A DNA stretch of 22,545 bases from assembly GCA_026122915.1 (NCBI GenBank), contig JAGIXO010000016.1:1-22545 (forward strand). Reading direction: 5' to 3'. This stretch comes from Candidatus Electronema nielsenii. GTDB lineage: Bacteria > Desulfobacterota > Desulfobulbia > Desulfobulbales > Desulfobulbaceae. The first letter of the stretch is position 1. Each line of letters begins with the position of its first letter. The position numbers were made by a program, and so were the translations under genes. Below are positions 1 to 7,025 of the stretch, piece after piece. A model generated the notes under the pieces. The model saw only the letters and a list, made by a program, of their open reading frames with translations, was not told the DNA's origin and searched no databases.

Positions 1-1
1 C

Positions 2-1264
2 GGCCTCAATTCGTACTACCTCCGCCAAGGGCATCTGCTGGAAACCGGCCTGCACGCGATGACCAACTTTGCTCCGCCGGGGGTGAAGCACGCGCCGCTG
101 AACCGGCTCTTCCGCCAGCTTCAGCTTTCCCGCAAAGAATTCACCACCCACGAGCAGCTGGAATCCGAGGTGATCTTTCCGGGCATCAGCCTGCGTTTCT
201 CCAACGACCTGAACCTGCTCATTGAGGAGATCGCCGCCCATTTTCCGCTGGCGGCTGACCGCTTCCGCAGCCTGATCCGCGAGGTGGATGCCTATGATCC
301 CTTTGCCGAGCGGCCTTGGCAGTCGGCGCGGACCTTTCTGCGCAGCCGTCTGGCCGAACCGCTGCTGGAAGAGATGCTTCTTCTGCCGTTGATGGTTTAT
401 GGCAATGCTGAGGAAGACGATATGGATATCGGCCAGTTTGCGATTATGTTTCGGGCGATCTTTCTGGAGGGTTTTTTCCGGCCAGCAGGCACGATCAAGG
501 ATGTGCTGGACATGCTGCTGGCGCAGTATAAGGCGTTCGGCGGGGAAATCCGCTTCCGTGCTCCGGTTTCGCATATTCTCAGCGACGGCGGCACAGTGCG
601 GGGCATCAGCCTGCAAAGCGGCGAGGAGCTGTTCGCCGAAGCGGTGCTGTCCACCGCAGGCATTCCTGGCACTGCCGAGATGAGCGGCTGGCCGCTGGAA
701 GCCGCCAGCTACACTGGCAAAATGAGCTTCATGGAAAGCATCAGCCTCGTGCCGGAACTGCGCCTGCCGCCGGAACGCAGCGGCAAGACGATCATTTTTT
801 ACAATCTGCAAGAACGGCTGGCCTATCACCGTCCCGCCGGGCCGATTGACCCGTCGTGGGGCGTGATCTGCTTTCCCGATCATTTTCAAGGCGTGGCGCA
901 GAACGGCCCGACGACGCAGGTGCGCGTCACCAACGCGGCCAACTACGACCTCTGGCGGCAGGCCGACGAAGCGGAATACCGGCGGCTGAAGGAGGACTGC
1001 GGCCAGCAGTCAGCAGCGGCAGTGCGGCAAATCCTCGGTGATTACAGCCGAGACGCGGTCTTTCAGGACAGCTTCACCCCGCTGACTATCGAACGCTACA
1101 CCGGCAAATGCGCGGGCGCGGTTTACGGCAGTCCGGTCAAAATCAAGAGCGGCAGAACGCCGTGGCCGAATTTGTTTATTGCCGGAACCGACCAAGGATA
1201 TCTCGGCATAGTTGGGGCGATGTTGAGCGGCGTGACGATAGTGAATCAGCATCTGCTGAAGTGA
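2..1264 (+). CDS. CrtI/CrtISO-like FAD-dependent oxidoreductase, 5' partial
   Basis: The reading frame is open from base 2, so the N-terminal Rossmann FAD motif lies outside the window; about 420 residues are visible. The first visible residues (GHLLETGLHAM) match the stretch after the FAD motif in the phytoene desaturase / carotenoid isomerase / retinol saturase superfamily. The C-terminus (NLFIAGTDQGYLGIVGAMLSG) is the typical FAD-closing segment. The middle aligns by eye with the complete enzyme at 3237-4643: both carry an A-N-Y-D-x-W segment followed by a helical stretch and an R/H-Y-T region. This points to a paralogous pair. Such enzymes desaturate, saturate or isomerise isoprenoid-like substrates; the substrate here cannot be told. 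No carotenoid synthase genes are seen nearby. Base composition is GC-rich, like gatB and fhs, which suggests a resident gene. Confidence 0.85.
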   Translation, partial: GLNSYYLRQGHLLETGLHAMTNFAPPGVKHAPLNRLFRQLQLSRKEFTTHEQLESEVIFPGISLRFSNDLNLLIEEIAAHFPLAADRFRSLIREVDAYDPFAERPWQSARTFLRSRLAEPLLEEMLLLPLMVYGNAEEDDMDIGQFAIMFRAIFLEGFFRPAGTIKDVLDMLLAQYKAFGGEIRFRAPVSHILSDGGTVRGISLQSGEELFAEAVLSTAGIPGTAEMSGWPLEAASYTGKMSFMESISLVPELRLPPERSGKTIIFYNLQERLAYHRPAGPIDPSWGVICFPDHFQGVAQNGPTTQVRVTNAANYDLWRQADEAEYRRLKEDCGQQSAAAVRQILGDYSRDAVFQDSFTPLTIERYTGKCAGAVYGSPVKIKSGRTPWPNLFIAGTDQGYLGIVGAMLSGVTIVNQHLLK

Positions 1265-1286
1265 ACAAAATATATTTTTTGCAACT

Positions 1287-1946
1287 ATGCGCCATCAAGG
1301 AGTGTTGACCTCTTGGAATGATGAAAAAGGATTTGGCTTCATCACGCCTGACGATGCCAGCAGGCAAGTTTTTGTTCACATCAATTCATTTATCAATCGC
1401 GGCAGAAGACCGGAGATTAACCAAACAGTAAATTATATTTTATCTTCCGACAGCAAAGGGCGACCATGCGCCGCAAGTGTTTCATTTATTGGCGAGCGCC
1501 GCAAGAGCGGTATTGACTCATTGATTATTGCATTATTGTTTCTGGCGGCTGTTGCTGTTGCATCTTTTCATCTGAATAAAATTCCTCGTTTGATCTTTGG
1601 TCTATACGTCTTTGCCAGCTTGCTCACATTTATCATGTATGCGAAAGATAAATCAGCGGCAAAAAACGGAAGCTGGCGCACTTCTGAAAGCACCTTGCAT
1701 TTGCTGGCACTTCTCTGTGGCTGGCCGGGCGCATTGATTGCCCAGCAGACCTTGCGTCATAAATCAAAAAAACAATCCTTTCGTTTTGTCTTCTGGACAA
1801 CAGTTCTTTTGAACTGCGGCGCATTTGCCTTGCTGTTCATTCCAGAAGTGTCTGTTGAGGTTCAGTATTGGTTTGATGTCAAACTCAAATTTTGGATCAG
1901 CAACACTGTAAAGCCGTTTCTTTTTAAATACATTAAAATTGATTAA
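1287..1946 (+). CDS. Cold-shock domain plus DUF1294 membrane protein
   Basis: This 219-residue protein has two parts. Residues 1-65 form a cold-shock (OB-fold) domain with the RNA-binding motifs KGFGFI and VFVHI. Residues 73-190 form a DUF1294 membrane region with about four hydrophobic segments. Its signature residues are visible: YAKDKSAAKNGSWRT, then LCGWPGALIAQQ, then RHKSKKQSFR. This fusion is a well-known bacterial architecture; its exact function is not established, but it would tether a nucleic-acid-binding domain to the inner membrane. The ATG is chosen because the cold-shock domain begins at once (MRHQGVLTSWNDEKGFGF). No clear Shine-Dalgarno precedes it. The gene starts 22 bp after the upstream oxidoreductase and is AT-richer than it, so it may be a later insertion. 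Confidence 0.9.
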   Translation: MRHQGVLTSWNDEKGFGFITPDDASRQVFVHINSFINRGRRPEINQTVNYILSSDSKGRPCAASVSFIGERRKSGIDSLIIALLFLAAVAVASFHLNKIPRLIFGLYVFASLLTFIMYAKDKSAAKNGSWRTSESTLHLLALLCGWPGALIAQQTLRHKSKKQSFRFVFWTTVLLNCGAFALLFIPEVSVEVQYWFDVKLKFWISNTVKPFLFKYIKID

Positions 1947-1969
1947 CAAGTGATTAGAGGGAACATATT

Positions 1970-2222
1970 ATGAAGCCTATCTTGGCTGGTCTGTCAGCCA
2001 GTATGTCCGAGTTGAAAAGAAATCCAAACGCCCTGCTGCAAGAAGCAGACGGCAGTCCCATATACAATATTAAGCAATAACAAACCAGCTGCTTATTTAG
2101 TTCCAGCTAAAACCTATGAGGCATTAATGGAACAGCTTGAAGATTACGATCTCGGTGTGTTGATAACACAACGGAAGAACAAAAAATATCAAGCGGTCAA
2201 AGTTTCCTTAGATGAGCTATAA
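1970..2222 (+). pseudogene. Frameshifted StbD/Phd-like antitoxin remnant
   Basis: An ATG at 1970 follows a GAGGG Shine-Dalgarno and encodes MKPILAGLSASMSELKRNP, the typical start of StbD/RelB/Phd-type antitoxins. The frame runs to SPI and then stops at 2078. Skipping one base (T2063) restores a frame that continues TILSNNKPAAYLVPAKTYEA and ends in VKVSLDEL at 2220-2222. NKPAAYLVP and the SLDEL tail are hallmarks of this family. One extra base therefore breaks an otherwise complete antitoxin of about 83 residues. No RelE/StbE toxin follows; the next bases hold only a small hydrophobic ORF and the PAS gene. A sequencing indel is the alternative explanation. Confidence 0.75.
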
Positions 2223-2418
2223 TTTTAAATTTCTGCCTTCCGCAAAAAAAATACTTAGGAAATAACTTTGAACAAGCGTGTTTAGGCCGACAGGGGTCAT
2301 AGGTGAGGAACTAACAACTCCTGCGATGCTTGTTGTTTCCGTAGCTCTTCTGTTGTTTTGCTTGCGTTATATCAGCATTCGATTGATTTTGTCTAATCAA
2401 AACAAAGAGGAGGTTTGT

Positions 2419-2523
2419 ATGGAGAAAACATTAATTGTCTGCGCTCGTGTTTTTTTCAGCTCTATTGTTGAAACAATATGGGCTATTGGAGTCAGTGGCG
2501 TTGCTGCACACCTTTCGACCTAA
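2419..2523 (+). CDS. Possible small hydrophobic peptide (34 aa)
   Basis: A very good Shine-Dalgarno (GAGGAGG, 2408-2413) precedes the ATG at 2419. The ORF encodes MEKTLIVCARVFFSSIVETI and ends after AAHLST. One hydrophobic segment could span or insert in a membrane. The open frame extends upstream to about 2278 but without a convincing start. It ends 35 bp before the likely start of the PAS gene, so it could be a leader peptide coupling translation to that gene. I do not recognise a family. The remaining bases from 2223 to 2418 show nothing I can identify. The strong ribosome-binding site is the main argument for reality. Confidence 0.3.
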   Translation: MEKTLIVCARVFFSSIVETIWAIGVSGVAAHLST

Positions 2524-2558
2524 GCACACTGTTTTATCTGCAACTATTTATAAAAGAT

Positions 2559-3182
2559 ATGCCCTTCCGCAATACCGCATTAAATACCGTGAATGAACGC
2601 ACCTTGCTCCGGGCTGTCTTTGATGCACTTCCTTCGCTGGTTTTTGTAGTTGATCGCGATGTGCAGATTCAGGAGTACAATGCAGCGGCAGCGGAGCTGA
2701 TGATGGCCGAGCGAGAGACCATTTTACGGCGGCGTGCTGGGGAAATTCTTCATTGCATTCATTCTGATGAAGTGCCAGAAGGATGCGGGCATTCTTCTTC
2801 ATGTAGAGATTGCATTATCAGAAATTCGGTCAATAAAGCATTTGCAGGAAACCGAGTTGTTCGCCGCCGAGCAAGAATAGAACTGCTCCGCAATGGCAGC
2901 AGGCGCGAGATGTATGGTTTAGTCACGGTCTCACTCTTTTCTTTTGAGGGGAAGAATCATGCACTGTTAGTCATTGAAGACATCAGCGAAATAGCTGCTC
3001 TCTATCGAATGATTTTTGTCTGCCCAGTTTGTGGAAAAATGCAGGATGAAGAAAAATCTTGGATGCGGGTTGAGTCTTATTTCAAGAACAGCTGGGATGT
3101 AGATTGTTCGCACAGCTATTGCCCGGAATGTTTCAAGAACGAGATGGACAAAGTTAGAGCGGAAAAGAAAGATCAGGAATAG
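2559..3182 (+). CDS. PAS-domain protein with two cysteine clusters, no output domain
   Basis: The likely ATG at 2559 gives 207 residues; an in-frame ATG at 2478 would add 27 residues of non-domain sequence. Residues about 14-145 form a PAS domain (LLRAVFDALPSLVFVVDRD, ending ALLVIEDISE). It contains an insert with C66, C76, C82 and C85, a pattern seen in many deltaproteobacterial PAS sensors (CIHSDEVPEGCGHSSSCRDC). Residues 155-191 carry C155, C158, C183, C188 and C191 (CPVCGKMQDEEKSW, then CSHSYCPEC). This resembles the CxxC...SHxxCPxC tail found on PAS and response-regulator proteins and probably binds a metal. There is no kinase, cyclase or DNA-binding domain, so it would act through a partner. 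No good ribosome-binding site precedes 2559, which may mean coupling to the small ORF upstream. Confidence 0.75.
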   Translation: MPFRNTALNTVNERTLLRAVFDALPSLVFVVDRDVQIQEYNAAAAELMMAERETILRRRAGEILHCIHSDEVPEGCGHSSSCRDCIIRNSVNKAFAGNRVVRRRARIELLRNGSRREMYGLVTVSLFSFEGKNHALLVIEDISEIAALYRMIFVCPVCGKMQDEEKSWMRVESYFKNSWDVDCSHSYCPECFKNEMDKVRAEKKDQE

Positions 3183-3236
3183 CGAGCCGCGCGTCTGCCA
3201 TTAAAAAAATATTCAGTTAAACAAAATCAAGAGATC

Positions 3237-4643
3237 ATGAAATTTACTCCCTTTGATCAGGTTCAGAACACATACGACATCATCGTCATCGGCTCCGGCC
3301 TTGGCGGCATGACCTGCGCCAACCGGCTGGCGCAATGCGGCCACAGTGTGCTTCTGCTGGAGCATCACATCCATCTCGGCGGCTTGGCAGCTTGGTTTAA
3401 GCGCGGCGGGCATATTTTTGATGTCTCTTTGCACGGCTTTCCGCACGGCATGGTGAAAACCTGCAAGAAATACTGGTCAAAGGAGATTTACAACTCCATT
3501 GTTCAGCTCAAGAACATCGTTTTTGACAACCCGCAGTTCTCGCTGACCACCACCTTTTCGAAAGACGATTTTGTCCGCATCCTGCACGAGCAGTTTAAAA
3601 TCGAGCGCAGCACGGTGGATGATTTCTTCAACACGGTCAGGGCGATGAACTTTTACGACGATCAGAGCATGACCACGCGGGAATTGTTTGAGAAATTCTT
3701 TCCGGGCCGCTCGGATGTCCACCGTCTGCTGATGGAGCCTATCACCTACGCCAACGGCTCCACGCTCAACGAGCCGGCAATCACTTATGGGATTGTTTTC
3801 TCGAATTTCATGAGTCAGGGCGTGTTCACCTTTGAGGGCGGCACAGACAAGCTTATTGCGATGATGGCCGACGAGCTGCAAAAAAACGGCGTGACCATCT
3901 GCACCGGCGTGAAAGCCGAGCGGGTTTTGGTGGAGAAAGGCAAGGTGCGCGGCGTGCTGGCTGAAGGCCGGGAGATCGCCGCCAAAGCGGTGATTTCCAA
4001 TTCTGGTATCACCAACACCATTGATCAGCTTGCGGGACGTGAGGCGTTCAGCTACGATTTCCTCAGCCGTTTCGACAAGGTGGCAGTGAACAACTCATCG
4101 TGTCAGGTCTATTTCGGCATCCGCAAGGGCGAGTCGTTCCCGGATGTCGGCGACTTGCTCTTCACGTCCACTGCCGAGAATTTCTCCTCCGAGGAAATGC
4201 GCAGAATGGACACGCAAAGCCGCACGTTTTCGGTCTATTATCCAAAAACCCGGCCAGAGCATCCTGATTACACGGTCGTCGCCTCGATGAACGCCAACTA
4301 CGACGACTGGGCCAAGCTCGATGCGCAGGCATACGCGCAGGAAAAAGAGGCGATGGCGGAACGCTGTTTGGTTGATTTGGAACGCTACATTCCCGGCATC
4401 CGCGCCAAGATTGACACTGTGGCGACGGCCACGCCCAAGACCTTTCACCGCTACACCCTGCACACTAAGGGCACTTCCTTTGGCACCAAGTTTGAGGGGC
4501 TGGATATTTCCCGCTCGCTGTTCAAGGAAGTGGGCGGACTGTTTCATGTCGGCTCGGTCGGCATCATCATGAGCGGCTGGCTGGGCGCGATCAATTATGG
4601 CGTGATTGTTGCTAATGATGCGGATGCGTATGTGAGAGGATGA
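3237..4643 (+). CDS. CrtI/CrtISO-like NAD(P)/FAD-dependent oxidoreductase
   Basis: This complete 468-residue enzyme has an N-terminal dinucleotide-binding motif, YDIIVIGSGLGGMTCANRLA (GSGLGG at residues 19-24), with the ribose-binding acidic residue E42 and HLGG after it. The C-terminal FAD segment is LFHVGSVGIIMSGWLGAINYG. Length and both motifs fit the phytoene desaturase / carotenoid isomerase / retinol saturase superfamily, which works on long polyunsaturated lipids using bound FAD. It is homologous to the partial gene at the window start, and both are GC-rich and on the same strand. The three features between them are AT-richer, so the two may once have been adjacent. The true substrate is unknown. 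The start is the first ATG before the FAD motif; only a weak purine stretch (AAGAGATC) precedes it. Confidence 0.88.
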   Translation: MKFTPFDQVQNTYDIIVIGSGLGGMTCANRLAQCGHSVLLLEHHIHLGGLAAWFKRGGHIFDVSLHGFPHGMVKTCKKYWSKEIYNSIVQLKNIVFDNPQFSLTTTFSKDDFVRILHEQFKIERSTVDDFFNTVRAMNFYDDQSMTTRELFEKFFPGRSDVHRLLMEPITYANGSTLNEPAITYGIVFSNFMSQGVFTFEGGTDKLIAMMADELQKNGVTICTGVKAERVLVEKGKVRGVLAEGREIAAKAVISNSGITNTIDQLAGREAFSYDFLSRFDKVAVNNSSCQVYFGIRKGESFPDVGDLLFTSTAENFSSEEMRRMDTQSRTFSVYYPKTRPEHPDYTVVASMNANYDDWAKLDAQAYAQEKEAMAERCLVDLERYIPGIRAKIDTVATATPKTFHRYTLHTKGTSFGTKFEGLDISRSLFKEVGGLFHVGSVGIIMSGWLGAINYGVIVANDADAYVRG

Positions 4644-4652
4644 GGATTTTTC

Positions 4653-4676
4653 GTTCCCACGTTTTGGCGTGGGAAC
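4653..4676. repeat. Perfect palindrome GTTCCCACG / CGTGGGAAC
   Basis: A 9-bp perfect inverted repeat, GTTCCCACG and CGTGGGAAC, is separated by TTTTGG, ten bases after the stop of the oxidoreductase and sixteen before the next start. No T-tract follows, so it is not a typical intrinsic terminator. Palindromes with this GTTCCCACG arm recur as dispersed REP-like units in many environmental proteobacteria, from memory rather than search. It sits exactly where GC-rich resident sequence changes to the AT-rich nuclease-like gene. Confidence 0.7.
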
Positions 4677-4692
4677 AGGAGCAAAATATTTT

Positions 4693-5979
4693 ATGAAAAG
4701 AAAAATTCAGTCTTTAAGAAATCTTATTACTGGCGATACTATTAATGCTGACAAATGGCTTGCCTCGTTGAAGGAGCCAGAGTTATTTGTATTGCGAGGA
4801 AAATTAAAAAGAGATTACAAGGAAAGCAATGTAGAATTTGTCTGTGAGATATGTAATCAACCTGTTTACCTTGTTGGAAATATTAAAAAAGAACATTATT
4901 TTAAGCACTGGCAAGAGCTTGGCGATTGTCCGATAAAAACAAGCGGGAAATATTCTCAAAAAGAAATCAACAGGATGAAATACAATGGGGCTAAAGAGAG
5001 TAAGGCTCACATTGAAATAAAGGAGCATTTGTACAAAATGCTCTCTGTAGACCACTTGTGTTCTCAGGTTAACAAGGAGAAAGTCGTCAAATCAATAGAT
5101 ATCGAAGGGTGGTGGAAAAAACCTGACATCTCTCTTTTTGTTAGAGATAACAATGTTGTCATAGAAATACAGCTATCAACAACCTATCTTGATGTAATCG
5201 TTGACAGAACTCTTTTTTATGAAAAGAATGAAACCATGATGCTGTGGGTATTTGCTGAAAAAGCGATGCAAGGCTTCAGGTTTACAGAGAAAGATATATT
5301 TTACAACAATAAAAGAAATGCTTTCGTTATAACTTCAGAATCGAAAAAAATTTCAAAAGAAAATGGAAGACTTCATTTGTTGTGCTGCTATCAAGAGCCA
5401 TCCCTCGAAAATGACATAATAAAAGATAAATGGACTGAGCAGATCATCTCTATCGAGGAACTGAAATTTGATAAAAATCAATTTAAAGTTTATTATTTTA
5501 ATTATGAACAGCACCTTAAAAGTCTGAAAGGCATTTTGTTAGACAGCTTATCTAAACAATTTGAATCGTTCTGGGTCAATCAAGATCAATCCGGCGAAGA
5601 AGTAAGAGGCAGGCGAATTATTGATTTTATTGTAAAATTTAATGAGTTGGGTATTGAAATTAAAGAAATAAGTCACAAATTATTTAACATAATCAGCGCG
5701 TTGTACTCATTGAAGCATGGAAAGGTTATAAAATATCGCTTCCCAAACTTGCTTGGACTAACAAATATGATTTTAGAAGAATATAAAGATTATACATATA
5801 TTTATCTTTGGGCTATACATACATTCAATAGAAGCGAAGACATATCAAGTGCAGATTCATTTAAACGGAAGGTTGAAAGATATAAAGAAGAAAAACCACT
5901 CCAAAATAAAGATCATGATAATTTTCTCGCAATACTTTTTCCTGAACTGTCCGGAAAAATAATAAATCGAAATAACTAA
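4693..5979 (+). CDS. CoiA-like / DUF6035-type protein with nuclease fold
   Basis: The ATG at 4693 follows an AGGAG site and gives 428 residues; an in-frame GTG lies inside the palindrome. Residues 51-79 hold a likely zinc site (C51, C54, H68, H72, C79) in the arrangement FVCEICNQPVYLVGN...HYFKHWQELGDCP. Next comes GAKESKAHIEIKEHL (99-113), then a PD-(D/E)xK-like core: KPD at 143-145 and VIEIQLS with E158-x-Q160. A conserved R172 and the hydrophobic strand TMMLWVF follow. This order matches CoiA-type competence proteins and related DUF6035 proteins. The last 200 residues are helical with no recognised motif. The gene is strongly AT-rich compared with its neighbours, which points to transfer. 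It could serve DNA uptake or defence; nothing nearby decides between them. Confidence 0.7.
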   Translation: MKRKIQSLRNLITGDTINADKWLASLKEPELFVLRGKLKRDYKESNVEFVCEICNQPVYLVGNIKKEHYFKHWQELGDCPIKTSGKYSQKEINRMKYNGAKESKAHIEIKEHLYKMLSVDHLCSQVNKEKVVKSIDIEGWWKKPDISLFVRDNNVVIEIQLSTTYLDVIVDRTLFYEKNETMMLWVFAEKAMQGFRFTEKDIFYNNKRNAFVITSESKKISKENGRLHLLCCYQEPSLENDIIKDKWTEQIISIEELKFDKNQFKVYYFNYEQHLKSLKGILLDSLSKQFESFWVNQDQSGEEVRGRRIIDFIVKFNELGIEIKEISHKLFNIISALYSLKHGKVIKYRFPNLLGLTNMILEEYKDYTYIYLWAIHTFNRSEDISSADSFKRKVERYKEEKPLQNKDHDNFLAILFPELSGKIINRNN

Positions 5980-6081
5980 TTATTTATCAGAATATTTTCA
6001 CTCAATAAGGTGAATATTAAAAATACCTCGTTAATATCCTAAGCATCTTCATCAGCGCACTCGCCGAGTATTTCAACGAAA

Positions 6082-6247
6082 TGCAGTGATATTGACTTTC
6101 TCATTTAACTTGACGGCACTGCGAACGGCATCAAGAGATATATGAATGTGAAATTTGAGTTTGAAGAACTGTTTTCACCGCCCGTTGATTTCATCATGCA
6201 AAAATAGCCGCATCAAAGAATATGTCTTGTTCAAAAATAAGGATTAT
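6082..6247 (+). pseudogene. Decayed MNT-type nucleotidyltransferase remnant
   Basis: Translation from 6082 gives CSDIDFLI, the metal-binding DxD motif of MNT/KNTase-fold nucleotidyltransferases. An in-frame TAA (6106-6108) follows, then LDGTANGIKRYMNVKFEFEE and LFSPPVDFIMQK, and a second stop at 6205. A +1 shift then reads SRIKEYVLFKNKDY, matching the usual end (kPRIKexVLxE) of MntA-like proteins. The usual G-S-x-A-R segment upstream is not recognisable. A GAA-to-TAA change would explain the first stop. MntA proteins usually pair with a HEPN toxin, which is absent here. The rest of the interval 5980-6294 shows only AT-rich sequence without a gene. Confidence 0.55.
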
Positions 6248-6294
6248 TTATGCCTCATGATCATGAAACTAACTTATCTGTGCAATGACATAAC

Positions 6295-6531
6295 ATGCAG
6301 CTGACTATCAGTATATCGGAAATTATTCCAAGAGAAAAAACGGCCAAGCTCCTTGCAGGAATAAAAGAACTCTTCAGCAAAGAGGGGGTGTCCTGTGAAA
6401 TAGAAAAAAAAATTGCTCAACGCGACCCTTGGGATGATCTCAATATCGAAGACATTTCCGTTGATGCAGGAGTTGAAGATTTTGCCGAAAATCATGATCA
6501 TTATCTTTATGGGACGGCAAAACGTTCATGA
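6295..6531 (+). CDS. VapB-like antitoxin of a PIN-toxin pair
   Basis: This 78-residue acidic protein lies directly upstream of a PIN-domain toxin. Its TGA overlaps the toxin ATG by four bases (ATGA), the classic translational coupling of toxin-antitoxin operons. The C-terminus, FAENHDHYLYGTAKR, matches the DHYLYGTPKR-type tail of small proteins that precede PIN toxins in many bacteria. The N-terminal part (MQLTISISEIIPREKTAKLL) has no recognised DNA-binding motif. It is expected to bind and inhibit the PIN protein and to repress the operon. No clear Shine-Dalgarno precedes the ATG, so the start is uncertain by a few codons. Confidence 0.65.
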   Translation: MQLTISISEIIPREKTAKLLAGIKELFSKEGVSCEIEKKIAQRDPWDDLNIEDISVDAGVEDFAENHDHYLYGTAKRS

Positions 6532-6941
6532 AACAGGTCTTTGTTGACACATCTGCGTTGATTGCTATTGGCAACCGAAGAGATGCCTTCCATGCGCAAG
6601 CTCTGACCATACGCGATGAACTCAGACTCTCTCAGAGATATTTCGTCACAACCGATGCAATTTTGCTCGAATTCGGCAATGCTTTCGGCGCGGTCAACCT
6701 GAAGCCTACGGCGGTCAAAATGATTGAGGCGGTCAGAGGTTCTGAAAAATGGCAGCGCATTTCTTTGGATGATACGCTGATGGAACGAGGCTTTCAGCAG
6801 TTCAAGCAGATGGCGGATAAAGACTGGGGATTTGTCGATTGCATCAGCATCCTTGTCGCAAGAGACATGGGGATAAAGGAAATATTTTCAACAGATCATC
6901 ATTTTGAGCAGGCTGGTTTCAATATATTGCTGAAAAAATAA
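6528..6941 (+). CDS. vapC: PIN-domain toxin, VapC-like ribonuclease
   Basis: This 137-residue PIN domain opens with QVFVDTSALIAI, giving the first catalytic aspartate D7. The other acidic residues are in place: E48 (AILLEFGNAF), D104 (WGFVDCISI) and D123 (FSTDHHFEQAGF). These coordinate metal for single-strand RNA cleavage in VapC enzymes, which usually cut tRNA or rRNA. The length is that of a single-domain toxin. It is coupled by a 4-base overlap to the antitoxin. No frameshift or missing catalytic residue is seen, so it is probably active. The pair sits between an AT-rich island with a dead nucleotidyltransferase and the housekeeping gene gatB. Confidence 0.9.
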   Translation: MKQVFVDTSALIAIGNRRDAFHAQALTIRDELRLSQRYFVTTDAILLEFGNAFGAVNLKPTAVKMIEAVRGSEKWQRISLDDTLMERGFQQFKQMADKDWGFVDCISILVARDMGIKEIFSTDHHFEQAGFNILLKK

Positions 6942-7025
6942 CTGCGAGAGCCGCCATTGAACACCTTCACCAAGCAAAATGGTATCTCCCTCTACCTTCG
7001 TAATAACCGGGCAGGATAAGGAAAA

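Noticed and set aside
2278..2523. Longer 81-residue reading of the small hydrophobic ORF
   Set aside because: It needs a GTG start without a ribosome-binding site, and the upstream residues look like untranslated sequence; the internal ATG at 2419 has a strong site.
4653..4676. GTTCCCACG palindrome as the terminator of the FAD oxidoreductase
   Set aside because: There is no T-tract on either side and the next ribosome-binding site starts at once; a dispersed palindromic unit is more likely.
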